From JBBTCX01 sp964494205 (GTDB lineage Bacteria > Planctomycetota > Phycisphaerae > UBA1845): a stretch of DNA of 64,000 nt. Below, in pieces: positions 18,194 to 26,228 of this stretch. Made by a program: the position numbers and the translations under genes. Location of the stretch: assembly GCA_964494205.1 (NCBI GenBank), contig CAZBRD010000003.1, forward strand, positions 1 to 64,000. Reading direction: 5' to 3'. Every line of letters begins with the position of its first letter. Position 1 is the stretch's first letter. The notes beneath the pieces are model-generated. The model was not told where the DNA came from. It made no database searches and saw only the letters and a list, made by a program, of their open reading frames with translations.

Positions 18194-18784
18194 ATGATGA
18201 ACATCGACGAGAGAATTGAACGACTCATTAACCGCCGTCTCGACGGTGAGTTGACCGAAGAAGAGCAGCTCGAGTTGAATCGCGAGTTGATTCGCAATCC
18301 CCAAGCCAACCGGTTGCTGGAGGAATATCAGCAGATCGATGATTTGGCTTGCGTGGCGATGATGAAAGCTCTCGATCGCGAAGAGACTGTTCCGGTATTG
18401 AGCAAGCAACTGCGACCGGCGACGCAACGCGTGGCGGCGGCTGAGAAGCAGTGGCGAGTGTGGTGGTTGGTTCCCGGGGCGATTGCGGCTGCGTTGTTGG
18501 CGGTGGCGTTGTCGAGGTTTACGGTGATCGCACCTAATACGGTTGCGGTGAATACTCCATTCAACGGAGAGATTCGACACCGGCTGCCTGCTGATCAGTC
18601 AAACAACATGACGGTCGGTTTCCCGACGGATAATCAGCCGCGAATCAATCGTAAGACCAATCGCAATGGTTACGGCGTCATCGGGCAGGATGGGAAGCTT
18701 TATTGGATCGAGGTGGATCACATTCGCACCGTCACACGCCCCAGTCCGCAGACCGAGGCGCAGCTTGATCGGGGCGGCATGTAA
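18194..18784 (+). CDS. Probable membrane anti-sigma factor
   Basis: The first ~60 residues (ERIERLINRRLDGELTEEEQLELNREL) look like the short helical anti-sigma N-terminus common next to planctomycete ECF sigma genes, here without a zinc-binding HxxxCxxC motif. One transmembrane helix follows (WWLVPGAIAAALLAVALSRF, about residues 93-112) and a ~80-residue outer domain of no recognised family. It lies 95 bases downstream of the sigma gene. The ATG at 18194 lacks a good ribosome binding site, as does ATG 18197. Anti-sigma function is inferred from position and layout. Confidence 0.7.
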   Translation: MMNIDERIERLINRRLDGELTEEEQLELNRELIRNPQANRLLEEYQQIDDLACVAMMKALDREETVPVLSKQLRPATQRVAAAEKQWRVWWLVPGAIAAALLAVALSRFTVIAPNTVAVNTPFNGEIRHRLPADQSNNMTVGFPTDNQPRINRKTNRNGYGVIGQDGKLYWIEVDHIRTVTRPSPQTEAQLDRGGM

Positions 18785-18869
18785 CGGATGAATAAACGCA
18801 ACGCCGGTTTCGGCGTGCACGTTATAGTTCGAGTTTTCTGGATATCGAAGCAGAGAAAAGGAGTGCAAC

Positions 18870-20372
18870 ATGACTAGAGGATTCCTGATTTTGCTGGCAA
18901 CGTCCATTCCGCATTGGGCACTAAACAACTGGTGCCAGGCGTGCGATGAAACGGCCGGACAACAGATGGTGTGGGTTAGTGCAGACGGTGGTACAGAGGG
19001 CTGTGCCACGGTAAAGGCAATCACGGGGCAGGCTGGTGCGGAGCCGATGGTGATCGTCGCGAACGCGGTGGTCGAAGGTGACGGTCAGCAGCCCGGTCAG
19101 CCGCACATCGTCATTGCTCGTGCGTCGGCTGTGCCCGGCGCTGAAGGCGGCGAAGGCGCTCAGGAAATCAGGGTTCGCAGCTTTGTGAATCAGAAGGGTT
19201 TTGAAGATCCGAATCGCGGCTGGCTCGGCGTGTCGGTCGGCGATGTTCCGGAATCACTTTCGGCGCAGCTGGAAGATGCGGAAGGCGGCGCGATCGTTCT
19301 GAATATCGTGAAGGACAGCCCGGCTGAGAAGGCGGGTCTGCTGGTTCACGACATCGTGATTTCGGTCGGCGGCGAAGCCATCGACGGCAAGAATGAAAGC
19401 ACTGTCATGCAGACGGCGAACCTCATCGGTTCACACAAGCCGGGCGATGTGATCGATATCGTTGTTCTTCGCGAAGGTGCGGAAAAGACGATCCGTGCGA
19501 CGCTCGGTTCGCGTCCGAATCTCGAAGGCGTGAATTGGAAGTTCGAGACGCTTCCGCATGCACAGATTGAGGATCAGATCAAGACTCGCGGTAAGGTGTT
19601 CCAGGTAAGCCCGAATGGTCAATGGGAGTGGAAGAGCCTCGGCGATTTGCAGCACCTCGGCGACCTTCACAAGAACTTCCAGTTCGTGCCGCAGTCGGGC
19701 AACTACACGATGAAGGTGTTCGTCGACAACGGCAAGAAGACGATCAAGTCAGAGTCGAAGGACGAGGATGGTTCAACGGCGGTTGAGCAGGTTGACGGCG
19801 GCGAAATTACTGTCACGCGCACCGATGCCAACGGCAAAGTGACCACGAAGTCGTATGCGGATGCCGATGCATTGCGAGCTGCGGATGAAGATGCGGCTGA
19901 GCTGTATGATCGTTCGTCCGGCCATGTGTTCTATCAGCTTGGTGCGAACGGCGACGATGGCATGTTCGACATCAAGATCGAACTGGACGACAAGATGGAA
20001 GAGCTGACGGAGAATCTGGAAGAGAGCTTTGAGCAGGCTCAGGAAGCCTATCAAAAGGCGATGGAAGAACTGCATGAGGCTTACGGTCATCTGGCTGAGC
20101 AGCATCAGGGTCAGGGCGCTGACGGTCGCAGCGATAAGACGAACGCGAAGTCGTTCAACTGGTCGCTTGGTCCGGTTGTGCCGCTCCCTCCGCCGACGGG
20201 ACTTGGCAAGGCCCGTCAGTCGTTCGAAGTGCGTCCGGATGGGATGATTGAAGTCCGCATTCGCAAAGGTGATTCAGAGCTCGTTCAGCTCTATACCAAT
20301 GAAGCGGACCTGCAGCGCAAGGACGCCAAGTTGTATGAGAAGTATCAGGAGCTGATGGCTGATAATGAGTAG
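18870..20372 (+). CDS. Exported PDZ-domain protein
   Basis: After a signal-like N-terminus (GFLILLATSIPHWAL) and a low-complexity stretch comes one PDZ domain, about residues 115-210 (RGWLGVSVGD ... SPAEKAGLLVHDIVISVGG ... GDVIDIVVLREG). The protease domain of the HtrA family is absent. A coiled-coil segment rich in Glu (near residues 370-410) and a C-terminal strand-rich part follow. AAAAGGAG stands just before ATG 18870. It is the third gene of a sigma/anti-sigma/PDZ set; by analogy with RseP/DegS systems the PDZ domain could sense misfolded envelope protein, but this is inference. Confidence 0.8.
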   Translation: MTRGFLILLATSIPHWALNNWCQACDETAGQQMVWVSADGGTEGCATVKAITGQAGAEPMVIVANAVVEGDGQQPGQPHIVIARASAVPGAEGGEGAQEIRVRSFVNQKGFEDPNRGWLGVSVGDVPESLSAQLEDAEGGAIVLNIVKDSPAEKAGLLVHDIVISVGGEAIDGKNESTVMQTANLIGSHKPGDVIDIVVLREGAEKTIRATLGSRPNLEGVNWKFETLPHAQIEDQIKTRGKVFQVSPNGQWEWKSLGDLQHLGDLHKNFQFVPQSGNYTMKVFVDNGKKTIKSESKDEDGSTAVEQVDGGEITVTRTDANGKVTTKSYADADALRAADEDAAELYDRSSGHVFYQLGANGDDGMFDIKIELDDKMEELTENLEESFEQAQEAYQKAMEELHEAYGHLAEQHQGQGADGRSDKTNAKSFNWSLGPVVPLPPPTGLGKARQSFEVRPDGMIEVRIRKGDSELVQLYTNEADLQRKDAKLYEKYQELMADNE

Positions 20373-20420
20373 GAAGTGAATCCGATAACCGCGAGGCGGT
20401 GATCGGAAACGAACTCAAGG

Positions 20421-20458
20421 TACGGGCGTTGAAGGAATTCGACGCCCGTATCTTTTTT
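20421..20458 (+). terminator. Intrinsic terminator of the sigma/PDZ genes
   Basis: TACGGGCGT (20421-20429) pairs with ACGCCCGTA (20442-20450) over a 12-base loop, followed directly by TCTTTTTT. Confidence 0.85.
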
Positions 20459-20500
20459 CGGAACACGAATGCAAATGACTGCAAGAGCCCCTCACCCTAC

Positions 20501-20578
20501 CCTCTCCCCAATGGGGAGAGGGATTCATAGTCCCCTGCGATTATAAGACCTCCCTTAATCCCCCCTTGTGAAGGGGGG
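20501..20578. repeat. Two C/G-run palindromes
   Basis: CCTCTCCCC-AAT-GGGGAGAGG (20501-20521) and CCCCCCTT-GTG-AAGGGGGG (20560-20578) are short dispersed-type palindromes in the 345-base gap before the pilin gene. No gene is seen in the gap. Confidence 0.7.
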
Positions 20579-20604
20579 AGATTGTGCTCGTGATCTTCAT
20601 CTCT

Positions 20605-20633
20605 TTGATTTGCTTCGATCGGGTTCGTATTCG
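20605..20633 (+). promoter_or_regulatory. Possible tad locus promoter
   Basis: TTGATT (20605-20610) and TATTCG (20628-20633) are 17 bases apart and lie about 85 bases ahead of the first pilin gene. The match is moderate. Confidence 0.35.
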
Positions 20634-20717
20634 ACATTTGCAAGACTGGAACACTGCCGCGCTACAGCGAAGTCCGGCAAGAGGGTAAGGGTTTCAATGG
20701 GTGAAAGGAGCAACCTC

Positions 20718-20897
20718 ATGTTCTGTCTGAAAGAAAGAGCCAGAGAGTTTCTGCGATCCGAAGACGGCCCCACGGCAACCGAATATGCGGTTCTCATCGC
20801 TGTCATCTGCATTGCGGCGATCTCGACGCTGAGCACATTCGGTCAACGCGTGGAGAACATTTACGTGTCGATCGAAAACGCTGTCGGCGCGTTATGA
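20718..20897 (+). CDS. Flp/Fap-type pilin, first copy
   Basis: A 59-residue Flp pilin: short basic leader (CLKERAREFLRSEDG), processing region GPTATEYAV with the conserved Glu/Tyr pair, and a ~20-residue hydrophobic helix (LIAVICIAAISTLSTFG). CpaA (22014) would cleave it and the Tad machinery polymerise it outside the cell. AAAGGAG at 20704-20710 sets ATG 20718. It is a paralogue of the pilin at 21547 and shares the GGAGCAACC block ahead of the start. Confidence 0.9.
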   Translation: MFCLKERAREFLRSEDGPTATEYAVLIAVICIAAISTLSTFGQRVENIYVSIENAVGAL

Positions 20898-21546
20898 TCT
20901 AACCCGCTGACCAGAAAGAAACCCCCACCCTACTGCCGGTGCTCGCGCCGGTTCTCCCCACTCCATTCTGCATTCGCGAGACCTCGGTCTCGCTCGAATC
21001 CGGTCCATCCCCAGATCAACTTGTAATCAGTCCGCCACGAGTGGGATTGATTATTCCGCCTACATACTGGTCCCGTTTCGTAAGGCTATACATGAACAAC
21101 AAGAGGTCGATTATCGCTCACATCGCAGGTTCTGAGAATGCACGGACAGCCGCCGTCGTTCGAGGCTTTTGTCCGATAGCTGTGCCATTATATGGCACTA
21201 CCGAACAAAAACTGGTGATTTCATTTGCTCGCAGCATCGATGTTTCATACGTTTCTTCTGGTGCTGATTCACACGTCAGTGAATGACGAGTGACTTGCAT
21301 GAGGGGAATTGAAAGTGAATACTGACACTTCTCCTCATGGTACCCCGGGTGACCTGTGTCGACGGCCTTTGGCGTTCGTCGATCCTCGCTCGCGGTCAGC
21401 TCCGAACTTAGTTCCATAGCAACTCGCGCCCATCAGGAGGTTCGAGGATTAAAAGAGATGGGGTCGGACAAGCATTGTGCGTCCGGAACCCATACGAATC
21501 TTCGTGTGGCTGCCACCGGCAGTCAGCAACTCGAGAGGAGCAACCA
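20898..21546. other. 650-base gap between the two pilin genes
   Basis: No convincing gene. Visible items are a 7-bp-arm palindrome GTGCCATTATATGGCAC (21182-21198) and an imperfect stem-loop at 21299-21341 (CATGAGG... with CCTCATG, inner AAGTG/CACTT). The gap might hold a separate promoter for the second pilin, but no convincing box stands out. Confidence 0.5.
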
Positions 21547-21726
21547 ATGATTAATGTTCTGAATCGTGCAAAGCAATTCCTTCAGTCAGAAGATGGCCCG
21601 ACCGCGACTGAATACGCGGTGATGCTTGCCTTGATCATTATCGTCGCCCTGGGCGCGATTACTGGTCTCGGTACGACGGTCGACGGCATCTTCACGAACG
21701 TCGACACGAACCTGCAGGGTCTCTAG
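21547..21726 (+). CDS. Flp/Fap-type pilin, second copy
   Basis: This 59-residue pilin (INVLNRAKQFLQSEDGPTA, then TEYAVMLALIIIVALGAI) has the same layout as the first copy, with a more hydrophobic helix and the same EDGPTATEYAV processing region. GAGAGGAG just upstream sets ATG 21547. Two pilins before the assembly genes suggest major and minor subunits or a duplicated major pilin. A strong hairpin (21785-21824) behind it could protect the pilin message. Confidence 0.92.
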   Translation: MINVLNRAKQFLQSEDGPTATEYAVMLALIIIVALGAITGLGTTVDGIFTNVDTNLQGL

Positions 21727-21784
21727 CAGACCATTGATCTGTTAGGCGTTCTTTCGCGAGTTGCCTGACAGAGGGCGCGTTTCC

Positions 21785-21824
21785 GGCGGGTGGGCGTCAT
21801 CGGTTCTCGGTGGCGCCCACCGCC
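21785..21824 (+). other. Strong RNA hairpin behind pilin gene
   Basis: GGCGG(g)TGGGCG pairs with CGCCCACCGCC, with one bulge. There is no clear T-run, so it may be a partial terminator or a 3' stabiliser that separates high pilin expression from the assembly genes. Confidence 0.6.
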
Positions 21825-22013
21825 TGTACGTACGCAGAATAGGCAAATGGGGGAGCAGGTGACTCGCATGGTGAATGTAGATTGTTCACCTGAACCACTG
21901 ATCTCCTGATCCAAGTAATAGGAGGGGAGAACGCTGGGACAAGTTTGGGAAGAAGTGGTCGTTAGATCCGAAGCGGACGGCGACCAACTTAAGTAATTCA
22001 AGGAGGCGTTCTC

Positions 22014-22568
22014 ATGGCAATAGGTTTCTGGGAAATCACTTGTGCGATCCTCGTCCCCGGAGTTCTCTGGGCGTCGTGGATCGATTATGCGCAGCGTCGA
22101 GTACCGAACTGGTTGAATGCATCGCTGATGGTGATCGGTTTCGCCGTCCAGGCAGCCTTTTTCGGCTGGGCTGGCGTGTCGACCGGTTTCCTCGGTCTGC
22201 TCACCGGTTTTGGTTTGTTGATCATTCCGTGGCTGATGCACGGGATGGGTGCGGGTGACGTGAAGCTGATGGCGGCCATTGGTGTTTGGCTTGGTCCGCT
22301 CATGACGCTTTATTCGTTCGCTCTCGGCGCAGTCATCGGCGGTGTGGCGGCGGTTGTCATGATCATGTCAACCGGTCGACTTCGCATGGCCTACGTGAAC
22401 ATGTCCACGATTCTGACGAAGTGTTCGAATTCGAAGACGATGTTCACGGAGTTTGGAGCCGCGAAGAGTTTCGGCGTCACGTCGCAATTGCTTCCCTACG
22501 GTGTGCCGTTGACCGCTGGCACGCTCGTGATCCTGGGTGCAAAAATGTTCGGTTGGTGGGGAGTGTAA
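22014..22568 (+). CDS. cpaA: Prepilin peptidase CpaA/TadV
   Basis: An A24-family aspartic prepilin peptidase of 184 residues with several membrane helices. The first catalytic Asp is in SWIDYAQRRVPNWLN and the second in the GMGAGDVKLMAAIG motif (GxGD). The N-methylase part of type IV prepilin peptidases is absent, as is normal for Tad systems. It would process both Flp pilins and possibly TadE/TadG. AAGGAGG lies just before ATG 22014. The next gene starts three bases after the stop. Confidence 0.93.
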   Translation: MAIGFWEITCAILVPGVLWASWIDYAQRRVPNWLNASLMVIGFAVQAAFFGWAGVSTGFLGLLTGFGLLIIPWLMHGMGAGDVKLMAAIGVWLGPLMTLYSFALGAVIGGVAAVVMIMSTGRLRMAYVNMSTILTKCSNSKTMFTEFGAAKSFGVTSQLLPYGVPLTAGTLVILGAKMFGWWGV

Positions 22569-22571
22569 CCT

Positions 22572-23009
22572 ATGTTCAGAGGTTGGAAGTTACTGGCCGC
22601 GCGTCGTCGCGGCTCAAATCGTTCGCGTGCAGCCGCTGTTGTTGAGTTCGCGGTTGTATTGCCGCTACTGCTGTCGATCCTGTTCGGAATCATTGAGTAC
22701 GGTTGGGTGTTCATGGTGCGGCAGACGTTGCAGAACGCCGCACGTGAAGGTTGTCGTATCGCGGTTCTTTCGACTTCGGTCGAGCCGTACACAAACGTCA
22801 CTGCGCGCGTCGCTGAAGTTATGAGTCCGACTGGGCTCACTTCATACACCGTGCAGATGACCCACGCATCGGACGGAAACCCAACCGAATCGGTGATCGT
22901 TTCTGTTCCCTACTACGACGTATCGCTGATGGGCGGGTTTTTCGGCACGGCGAATTATGACCTGCGCGGTACGTGCAGCATGCGCAAGGAGGGTTCAGAT
23001 GACGAATAA
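22572..23009 (+). CDS. tadE: TadE-like pseudopilin
   Basis: A 145-residue TadE-family protein: basic N-terminus (RRRGSNRSRAAA), then VVEFAVVLPLLLSILFGIIEYGWVF, the TadE signature helix with its conserved Glu, and QNAAREGCR, followed by a small periplasmic domain. It is a minor pseudopilin needed for Tad pilus assembly. It starts three bases after cpaA, with the ribosome site inside the cpaA end. Confidence 0.92.
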   Translation: MFRGWKLLAARRRGSNRSRAAAVVEFAVVLPLLLSILFGIIEYGWVFMVRQTLQNAAREGCRIAVLSTSVEPYTNVTARVAEVMSPTGLTSYTVQMTHASDGNPTESVIVSVPYYDVSLMGGFFGTANYDLRGTCSMRKEGSDDE

Positions 23010-23190
23010 CTCGGCTAAATCGCGAGTGACGTTGCCAAGTTCGGGCGCTCCACAGAGACCGCACCGACTGGTTTCGTGCCTTGTGGGGCGGGTTTTTATT
23101 GCGGCCCGAAACGAAATGCGTCCCCTGTCACTTGCTACGGGCGCGGGTCGGAAATACCGAACCGCATCGTGTGGCAGTTGCAGGGGATAG
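22998..23190 (+). CDS. Short possible coding sequence after tadE
   Basis: An ATG at 22998 with a strong AAGGAGG (22986-22992) opens a frame overlapping the tadE end by 12 bases and encoding about 63 residues, basic, with no recognised domain and no membrane helix. The good ribosome site is the main support. It may be the broken remnant of a second TadE-type gene or chance. Confidence 0.3.
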
Positions 23191-23222
23191 GGTCCAAAAA
23201 ATCGAGCGTGTAATTCGAAAGT

Positions 23223-23317
23223 AGTCGCGGTTCTTCCGATAAGCCTCAGGAGCATCACGGAAGACTCATGCGACTAAGGTGGTAGTACGTTGAGTCAATA
23301 CGCCGGTGATGCAACGT
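23223..23317 (+). promoter_or_regulatory. Structured leader upstream of cpaB
   Basis: AGTCGC/GCGACT (23223-23228 with 23270-23275) encloses CTTCCG/CGGAAG (23233-23238 with 23258-23263), and a second stem ACGTTG/CAACGT spans 23287-23317. The ~180-base gap before cpaB thus has two nested or consecutive hairpins. It does not match the c-di-GMP riboswitch consensus that I know. Confidence 0.4.
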
Positions 23318-23372
23318 CCGAAAACAGACTAAGTGATCTCAACTGGGGTTCTACTAAAGCAGAGGACGGAAC

Positions 23373-24467
23373 ATGAAGGGCAAGGCGATCATACCGTTGG
23401 TATTGGGTTTATGCGTCGGTCTCGTCGCAGTCAAGTTACTTGTTGACACTTTGAAAAAAGCTCAGGCGTCGGGTGGCGGTAAAGCGATTACGGCCGTTCG
23501 CGCCAAACAGGACATTGATGCTTTCGCCGTAATCACGGCGGAAATGGTTGAGCTGGTTCAAACTTCGGATTCGAAGTTCGCCCCGACTCAGGAGCGAATG
23601 GATAAGCTGGAATCTGTGATCGGTCGCGTGACCGGCAAGTCGATTCCGCAACACGCACCGGTGCTCTCATCGATGTTGGCACCAGAGGGAACCGCTTCAG
23701 GCATGGTGGGTCGAATTCCTATGGGATTCCGAGCGGTGTCTGTCGAAATCGACGAAGTGTCCGGCGTTGCCTATCAGCTCAAGCCGAATGACTGGGTCGA
23801 CGTGATTGTGGTTATGGACATTGATTCGGGAAACGCACGTCGCAAGAAGAAGACCGTTGCAGAAGTAATTTTGCAGCATGTTCAAGTTGCGGCCATCGGG
23901 CAGGCAACCACGGGTAAGCCAGGCGAAGGCGCTTCCAAGGTCAAGGCCGCAAAGTCAGCAACATTGCTAATTCCTGAAGAAGATGTACCAAAGCTCCATC
24001 TAGCCGGCACACGAGGGAAACTGACGCTTGCGATGCGCGGCGACGATACAACGATCGTGGCACATCCGGCTACAGCGGATAGCGATGCTTTGCTAAAGAA
24101 TAACGAACTGGAAACCGTGGTGGAGCAGCCGCAACAACCATCAACCGCTACGATTCTTCAACAACTTCAGCAGCACCAGCTTGCTTTGTCGCAACAGGCG
24201 CGGCCAGAACCGGAAGTTACGATGCCGCACGCTGTAACTCTATGTCGTGGTTCAGCGATTCAAGGCGTGCCAACAGTCATTCAGCAGATGTTCTTCGAGT
24301 CAAAAGACTCGCCCAGACTAATCAGTATGTCTGATGGGCCGGTCAACTCGGGAGAGCAAATGATGAATTCGCGGAGAGGAACGCGGCAACAGCCGAACGC
24401 GGTTCCGATGGATCGCGATTCACAAGCACCGGACGAAGTTGAAGCCTCCAAGGGCGGCAACTCTTAG
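23373..24467 (+). CDS. cpaB: Flp pilus assembly protein CpaB/RcpC
   Basis: CpaB is a periplasmic partner of the Tad secretin. One N-terminal membrane helix (IIPLVLGLCVGLVAVKLLV) is followed by an SAF domain (VRAKQDIDAFAVITAEMVEL... KSIPQHAPVLSSML) and the RcpC part (RIPMGFRAVSVEIDEVSGVAYQLKPNDWVDVI). The last ~100 residues are Gln-rich and look disordered, longer than in usual CpaB. ATG 23373 follows AGAGGACGG. Confidence 0.92.
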   Translation: MKGKAIIPLVLGLCVGLVAVKLLVDTLKKAQASGGGKAITAVRAKQDIDAFAVITAEMVELVQTSDSKFAPTQERMDKLESVIGRVTGKSIPQHAPVLSSMLAPEGTASGMVGRIPMGFRAVSVEIDEVSGVAYQLKPNDWVDVIVVMDIDSGNARRKKKTVAEVILQHVQVAAIGQATTGKPGEGASKVKAAKSATLLIPEEDVPKLHLAGTRGKLTLAMRGDDTTIVAHPATADSDALLKNNELETVVEQPQQPSTATILQQLQQHQLALSQQARPEPEVTMPHAVTLCRGSAIQGVPTVIQQMFFESKDSPRLISMSDGPVNSGEQMMNSRRGTRQQPNAVPMDRDSQAPDEVEASKGGNS

Positions 24468-24497
24468 AGTAGTCAGACCAGGTTGAGGAGAGTGAGA

Positions 24498-26096
24498 ATG
24501 TTCTACACCGTCAGGGAAGACAGCGGACGCACGTCGCCGCGGTCATGGGGTCTTAAGGGCTTCATCCGCCAGGGCTTGGGCGTTTGTACGATCTTTGCCA
24601 CATGCCTGACAACGGTCGAGGTATGTGCACAGGCAAACAACGCACAGCAGGGATTCAAGGCGACTGTGATGGATGCGTCCGGCAGCATTCAACGGGTGAC
24701 GGTACCGCAGTTTCGCAGTGTCACTGTCGAAACCACGGTAGAAGTCAGCCGCGCGGATGTAATGGCGTCGCACATTGCCGACGTTCAGGTCATCAGCCCG
24801 AAGCGCTTGTATGTCACCGGTAAGTCGTACGGCAACACAAGCGTCATTCTGATGGCTGGCGACCAGAAGCAATACACATTGGATGTGACGGTAGAACTCG
24901 ACCTCGAACGGTTGAATGAGTCATTACGCAGCGTTGATCCGCTGAGCAAAGTGGAAGCGAAGTCCGTACTCGGCAACATCGTGCTGACCGGAACCGCGTC
25001 CAACGCCGCCAGAGCCAAGCGCATGGTGGAATTGGCGCAGGTCTTCCTGCCGCGATACCCGGATGGTCGTCCATCGACGTCGACGGTCCAGAATTATCTG
25101 GAAGTCGCCGGCGAGCAGCAGGTTCTCTTGCGGTGCGTGGTGGCGGAAGTCAACCGCAGCTCCGTTCGCGAACTGGGCGTGAATGGTTTCCTCGCAGGCG
25201 ATGATTTCCGCGATGCGTTCCTCGTGAATCAGCTTGGCGGCATCAACCCGATCAACATCGGTGCCGCTGCGGACACAAACGTTACGGGCACGATTCCGTT
25301 CCTCACGGGTTCGGATGGTATCCCAATTTCCAAGGCGAATACGCTGTCGCTCGGTTTTCCGCGCGTGCAGATGCAGTTGTTCCTCAAGGCGATGCAGGAT
25401 AACTCGTTGTTGAATATTCTGGCTGAGCCGAATCTGGTGGCCATCAGTGGCGAGACGGCGTCGTTCCTGGCGGGTGGTGAGTTTCCGATTCCTGTTCCGC
25501 AGGGCAACCAGCAGATCACGATTGAGTTTCGTGAGTTCGGCGTGCGTTTGAACTTTACGCCGGTGGTTCTCGGTCAGCAGATGATTCGGCTCCGCGTCGC
25601 ACCGGAAGTCTCAGAACTGGACTTCTCGACGTCGGTTCAGATCCAAGGATTCGTGGTTCCGGGACTGACGTCGCGCGCCACGGAAACCACGGTTGAACTG
25701 GGCAGTGGTCAAACGATTGCCATCGCGGGCTTGTTGAACGAGCAGATTCGCGGAATCGCGAGCCGTATTCCGGGTCTCGGCGACGTTCCGGTTCTTGGCG
25801 GATTGTTCCGGTCGGTGAACTACAAACGTTCGTTGTCGGAGTTGGTCATCCTGGTGACGCCGGAAGTTGTGGCGCCGCTCGATGCACACCAGACGGTGAA
25901 GCTACCGGGCAGCGACAAGAAGGACCCGAACGATTTCGAGCTGTACGCACTCGGTCTGATCGAGGGCGGATTGCTTGAGAAGAGAAAGAAGGATGCCGAA
26001 GGTGCTGCTCCGGCTACATCTGATGAAGTGAGCATCCAACGAGATGAACTCTCCATCCACGGTCCCTGGGGACACGCGGGAATGGTAGAGCAATAA
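24498..26096 (+). CDS. cpaC: Type II/Tad secretin CpaC/RcpA
   Basis: CpaC forms the outer-membrane ring for the pilus. A signal region (GLGVCTIFATCLTTVEVCAQA) precedes the N-terminal pilus/secretin domain (SRADVMASHIADVQVISPKRLYVTG), a BON-like segment (VEAKSVLGNIVLTGTASN), and the secretin domain (LNILAEPNLVAISGETASFLAGGEFPI; ...ELGSGQTIAIAGLL; IPGLGDVPVLGGLF). ATG 24498 is chosen because GAGGAG ends 7 bases upstream; TTG 24483 is the longer option. 532 aa. A secretin agrees with a diderm envelope. Confidence 0.94.
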   Translation: MFYTVREDSGRTSPRSWGLKGFIRQGLGVCTIFATCLTTVEVCAQANNAQQGFKATVMDASGSIQRVTVPQFRSVTVETTVEVSRADVMASHIADVQVISPKRLYVTGKSYGNTSVILMAGDQKQYTLDVTVELDLERLNESLRSVDPLSKVEAKSVLGNIVLTGTASNAARAKRMVELAQVFLPRYPDGRPSTSTVQNYLEVAGEQQVLLRCVVAEVNRSSVRELGVNGFLAGDDFRDAFLVNQLGGINPINIGAAADTNVTGTIPFLTGSDGIPISKANTLSLGFPRVQMQLFLKAMQDNSLLNILAEPNLVAISGETASFLAGGEFPIPVPQGNQQITIEFREFGVRLNFTPVVLGQQMIRLRVAPEVSELDFSTSVQIQGFVVPGLTSRATETTVELGSGQTIAIAGLLNEQIRGIASRIPGLGDVPVLGGLFRSVNYKRSLSELVILVTPEVVAPLDAHQTVKLPGSDKKDPNDFELYALGLIEGGLLEKRKKDAEGAAPATSDEVSIQRDELSIHGPWGHAGMVEQ

Positions 26097-26105
26097 GACA
26101 ATCGC

Positions 26106-26135
26106 TCTCCGCGTACCCGCAAGGGTACGCGGAGA
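26106..26135 (+). other. Perfect hairpin between cpaC and tadG-like gene
   Basis: TCTCCGCGTACCC pairs perfectly with GGGTACGCGGAGA around a GCAA (GNRA) tetraloop: 13 bp. No T-run follows, so it is more likely an mRNA processing or stability element than a terminator. Confidence 0.65.
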
Positions 26136-26228
26136 AGTGCGCCTGTTCGTCCGGGAGGAGGCGAACGTTCGTGGTCTGTGGTTTCGAAACCATGGGCCGA
26201 GTGGCGCAATCGTATCGGAGGGCGAAAG

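Noticed and set aside
23191..23372. A c-di-GMP (GEMM) riboswitch before cpaB
   Set aside because: The stems are there, but I do not find the conserved GEMM core words, so only a generic structured leader is reported.
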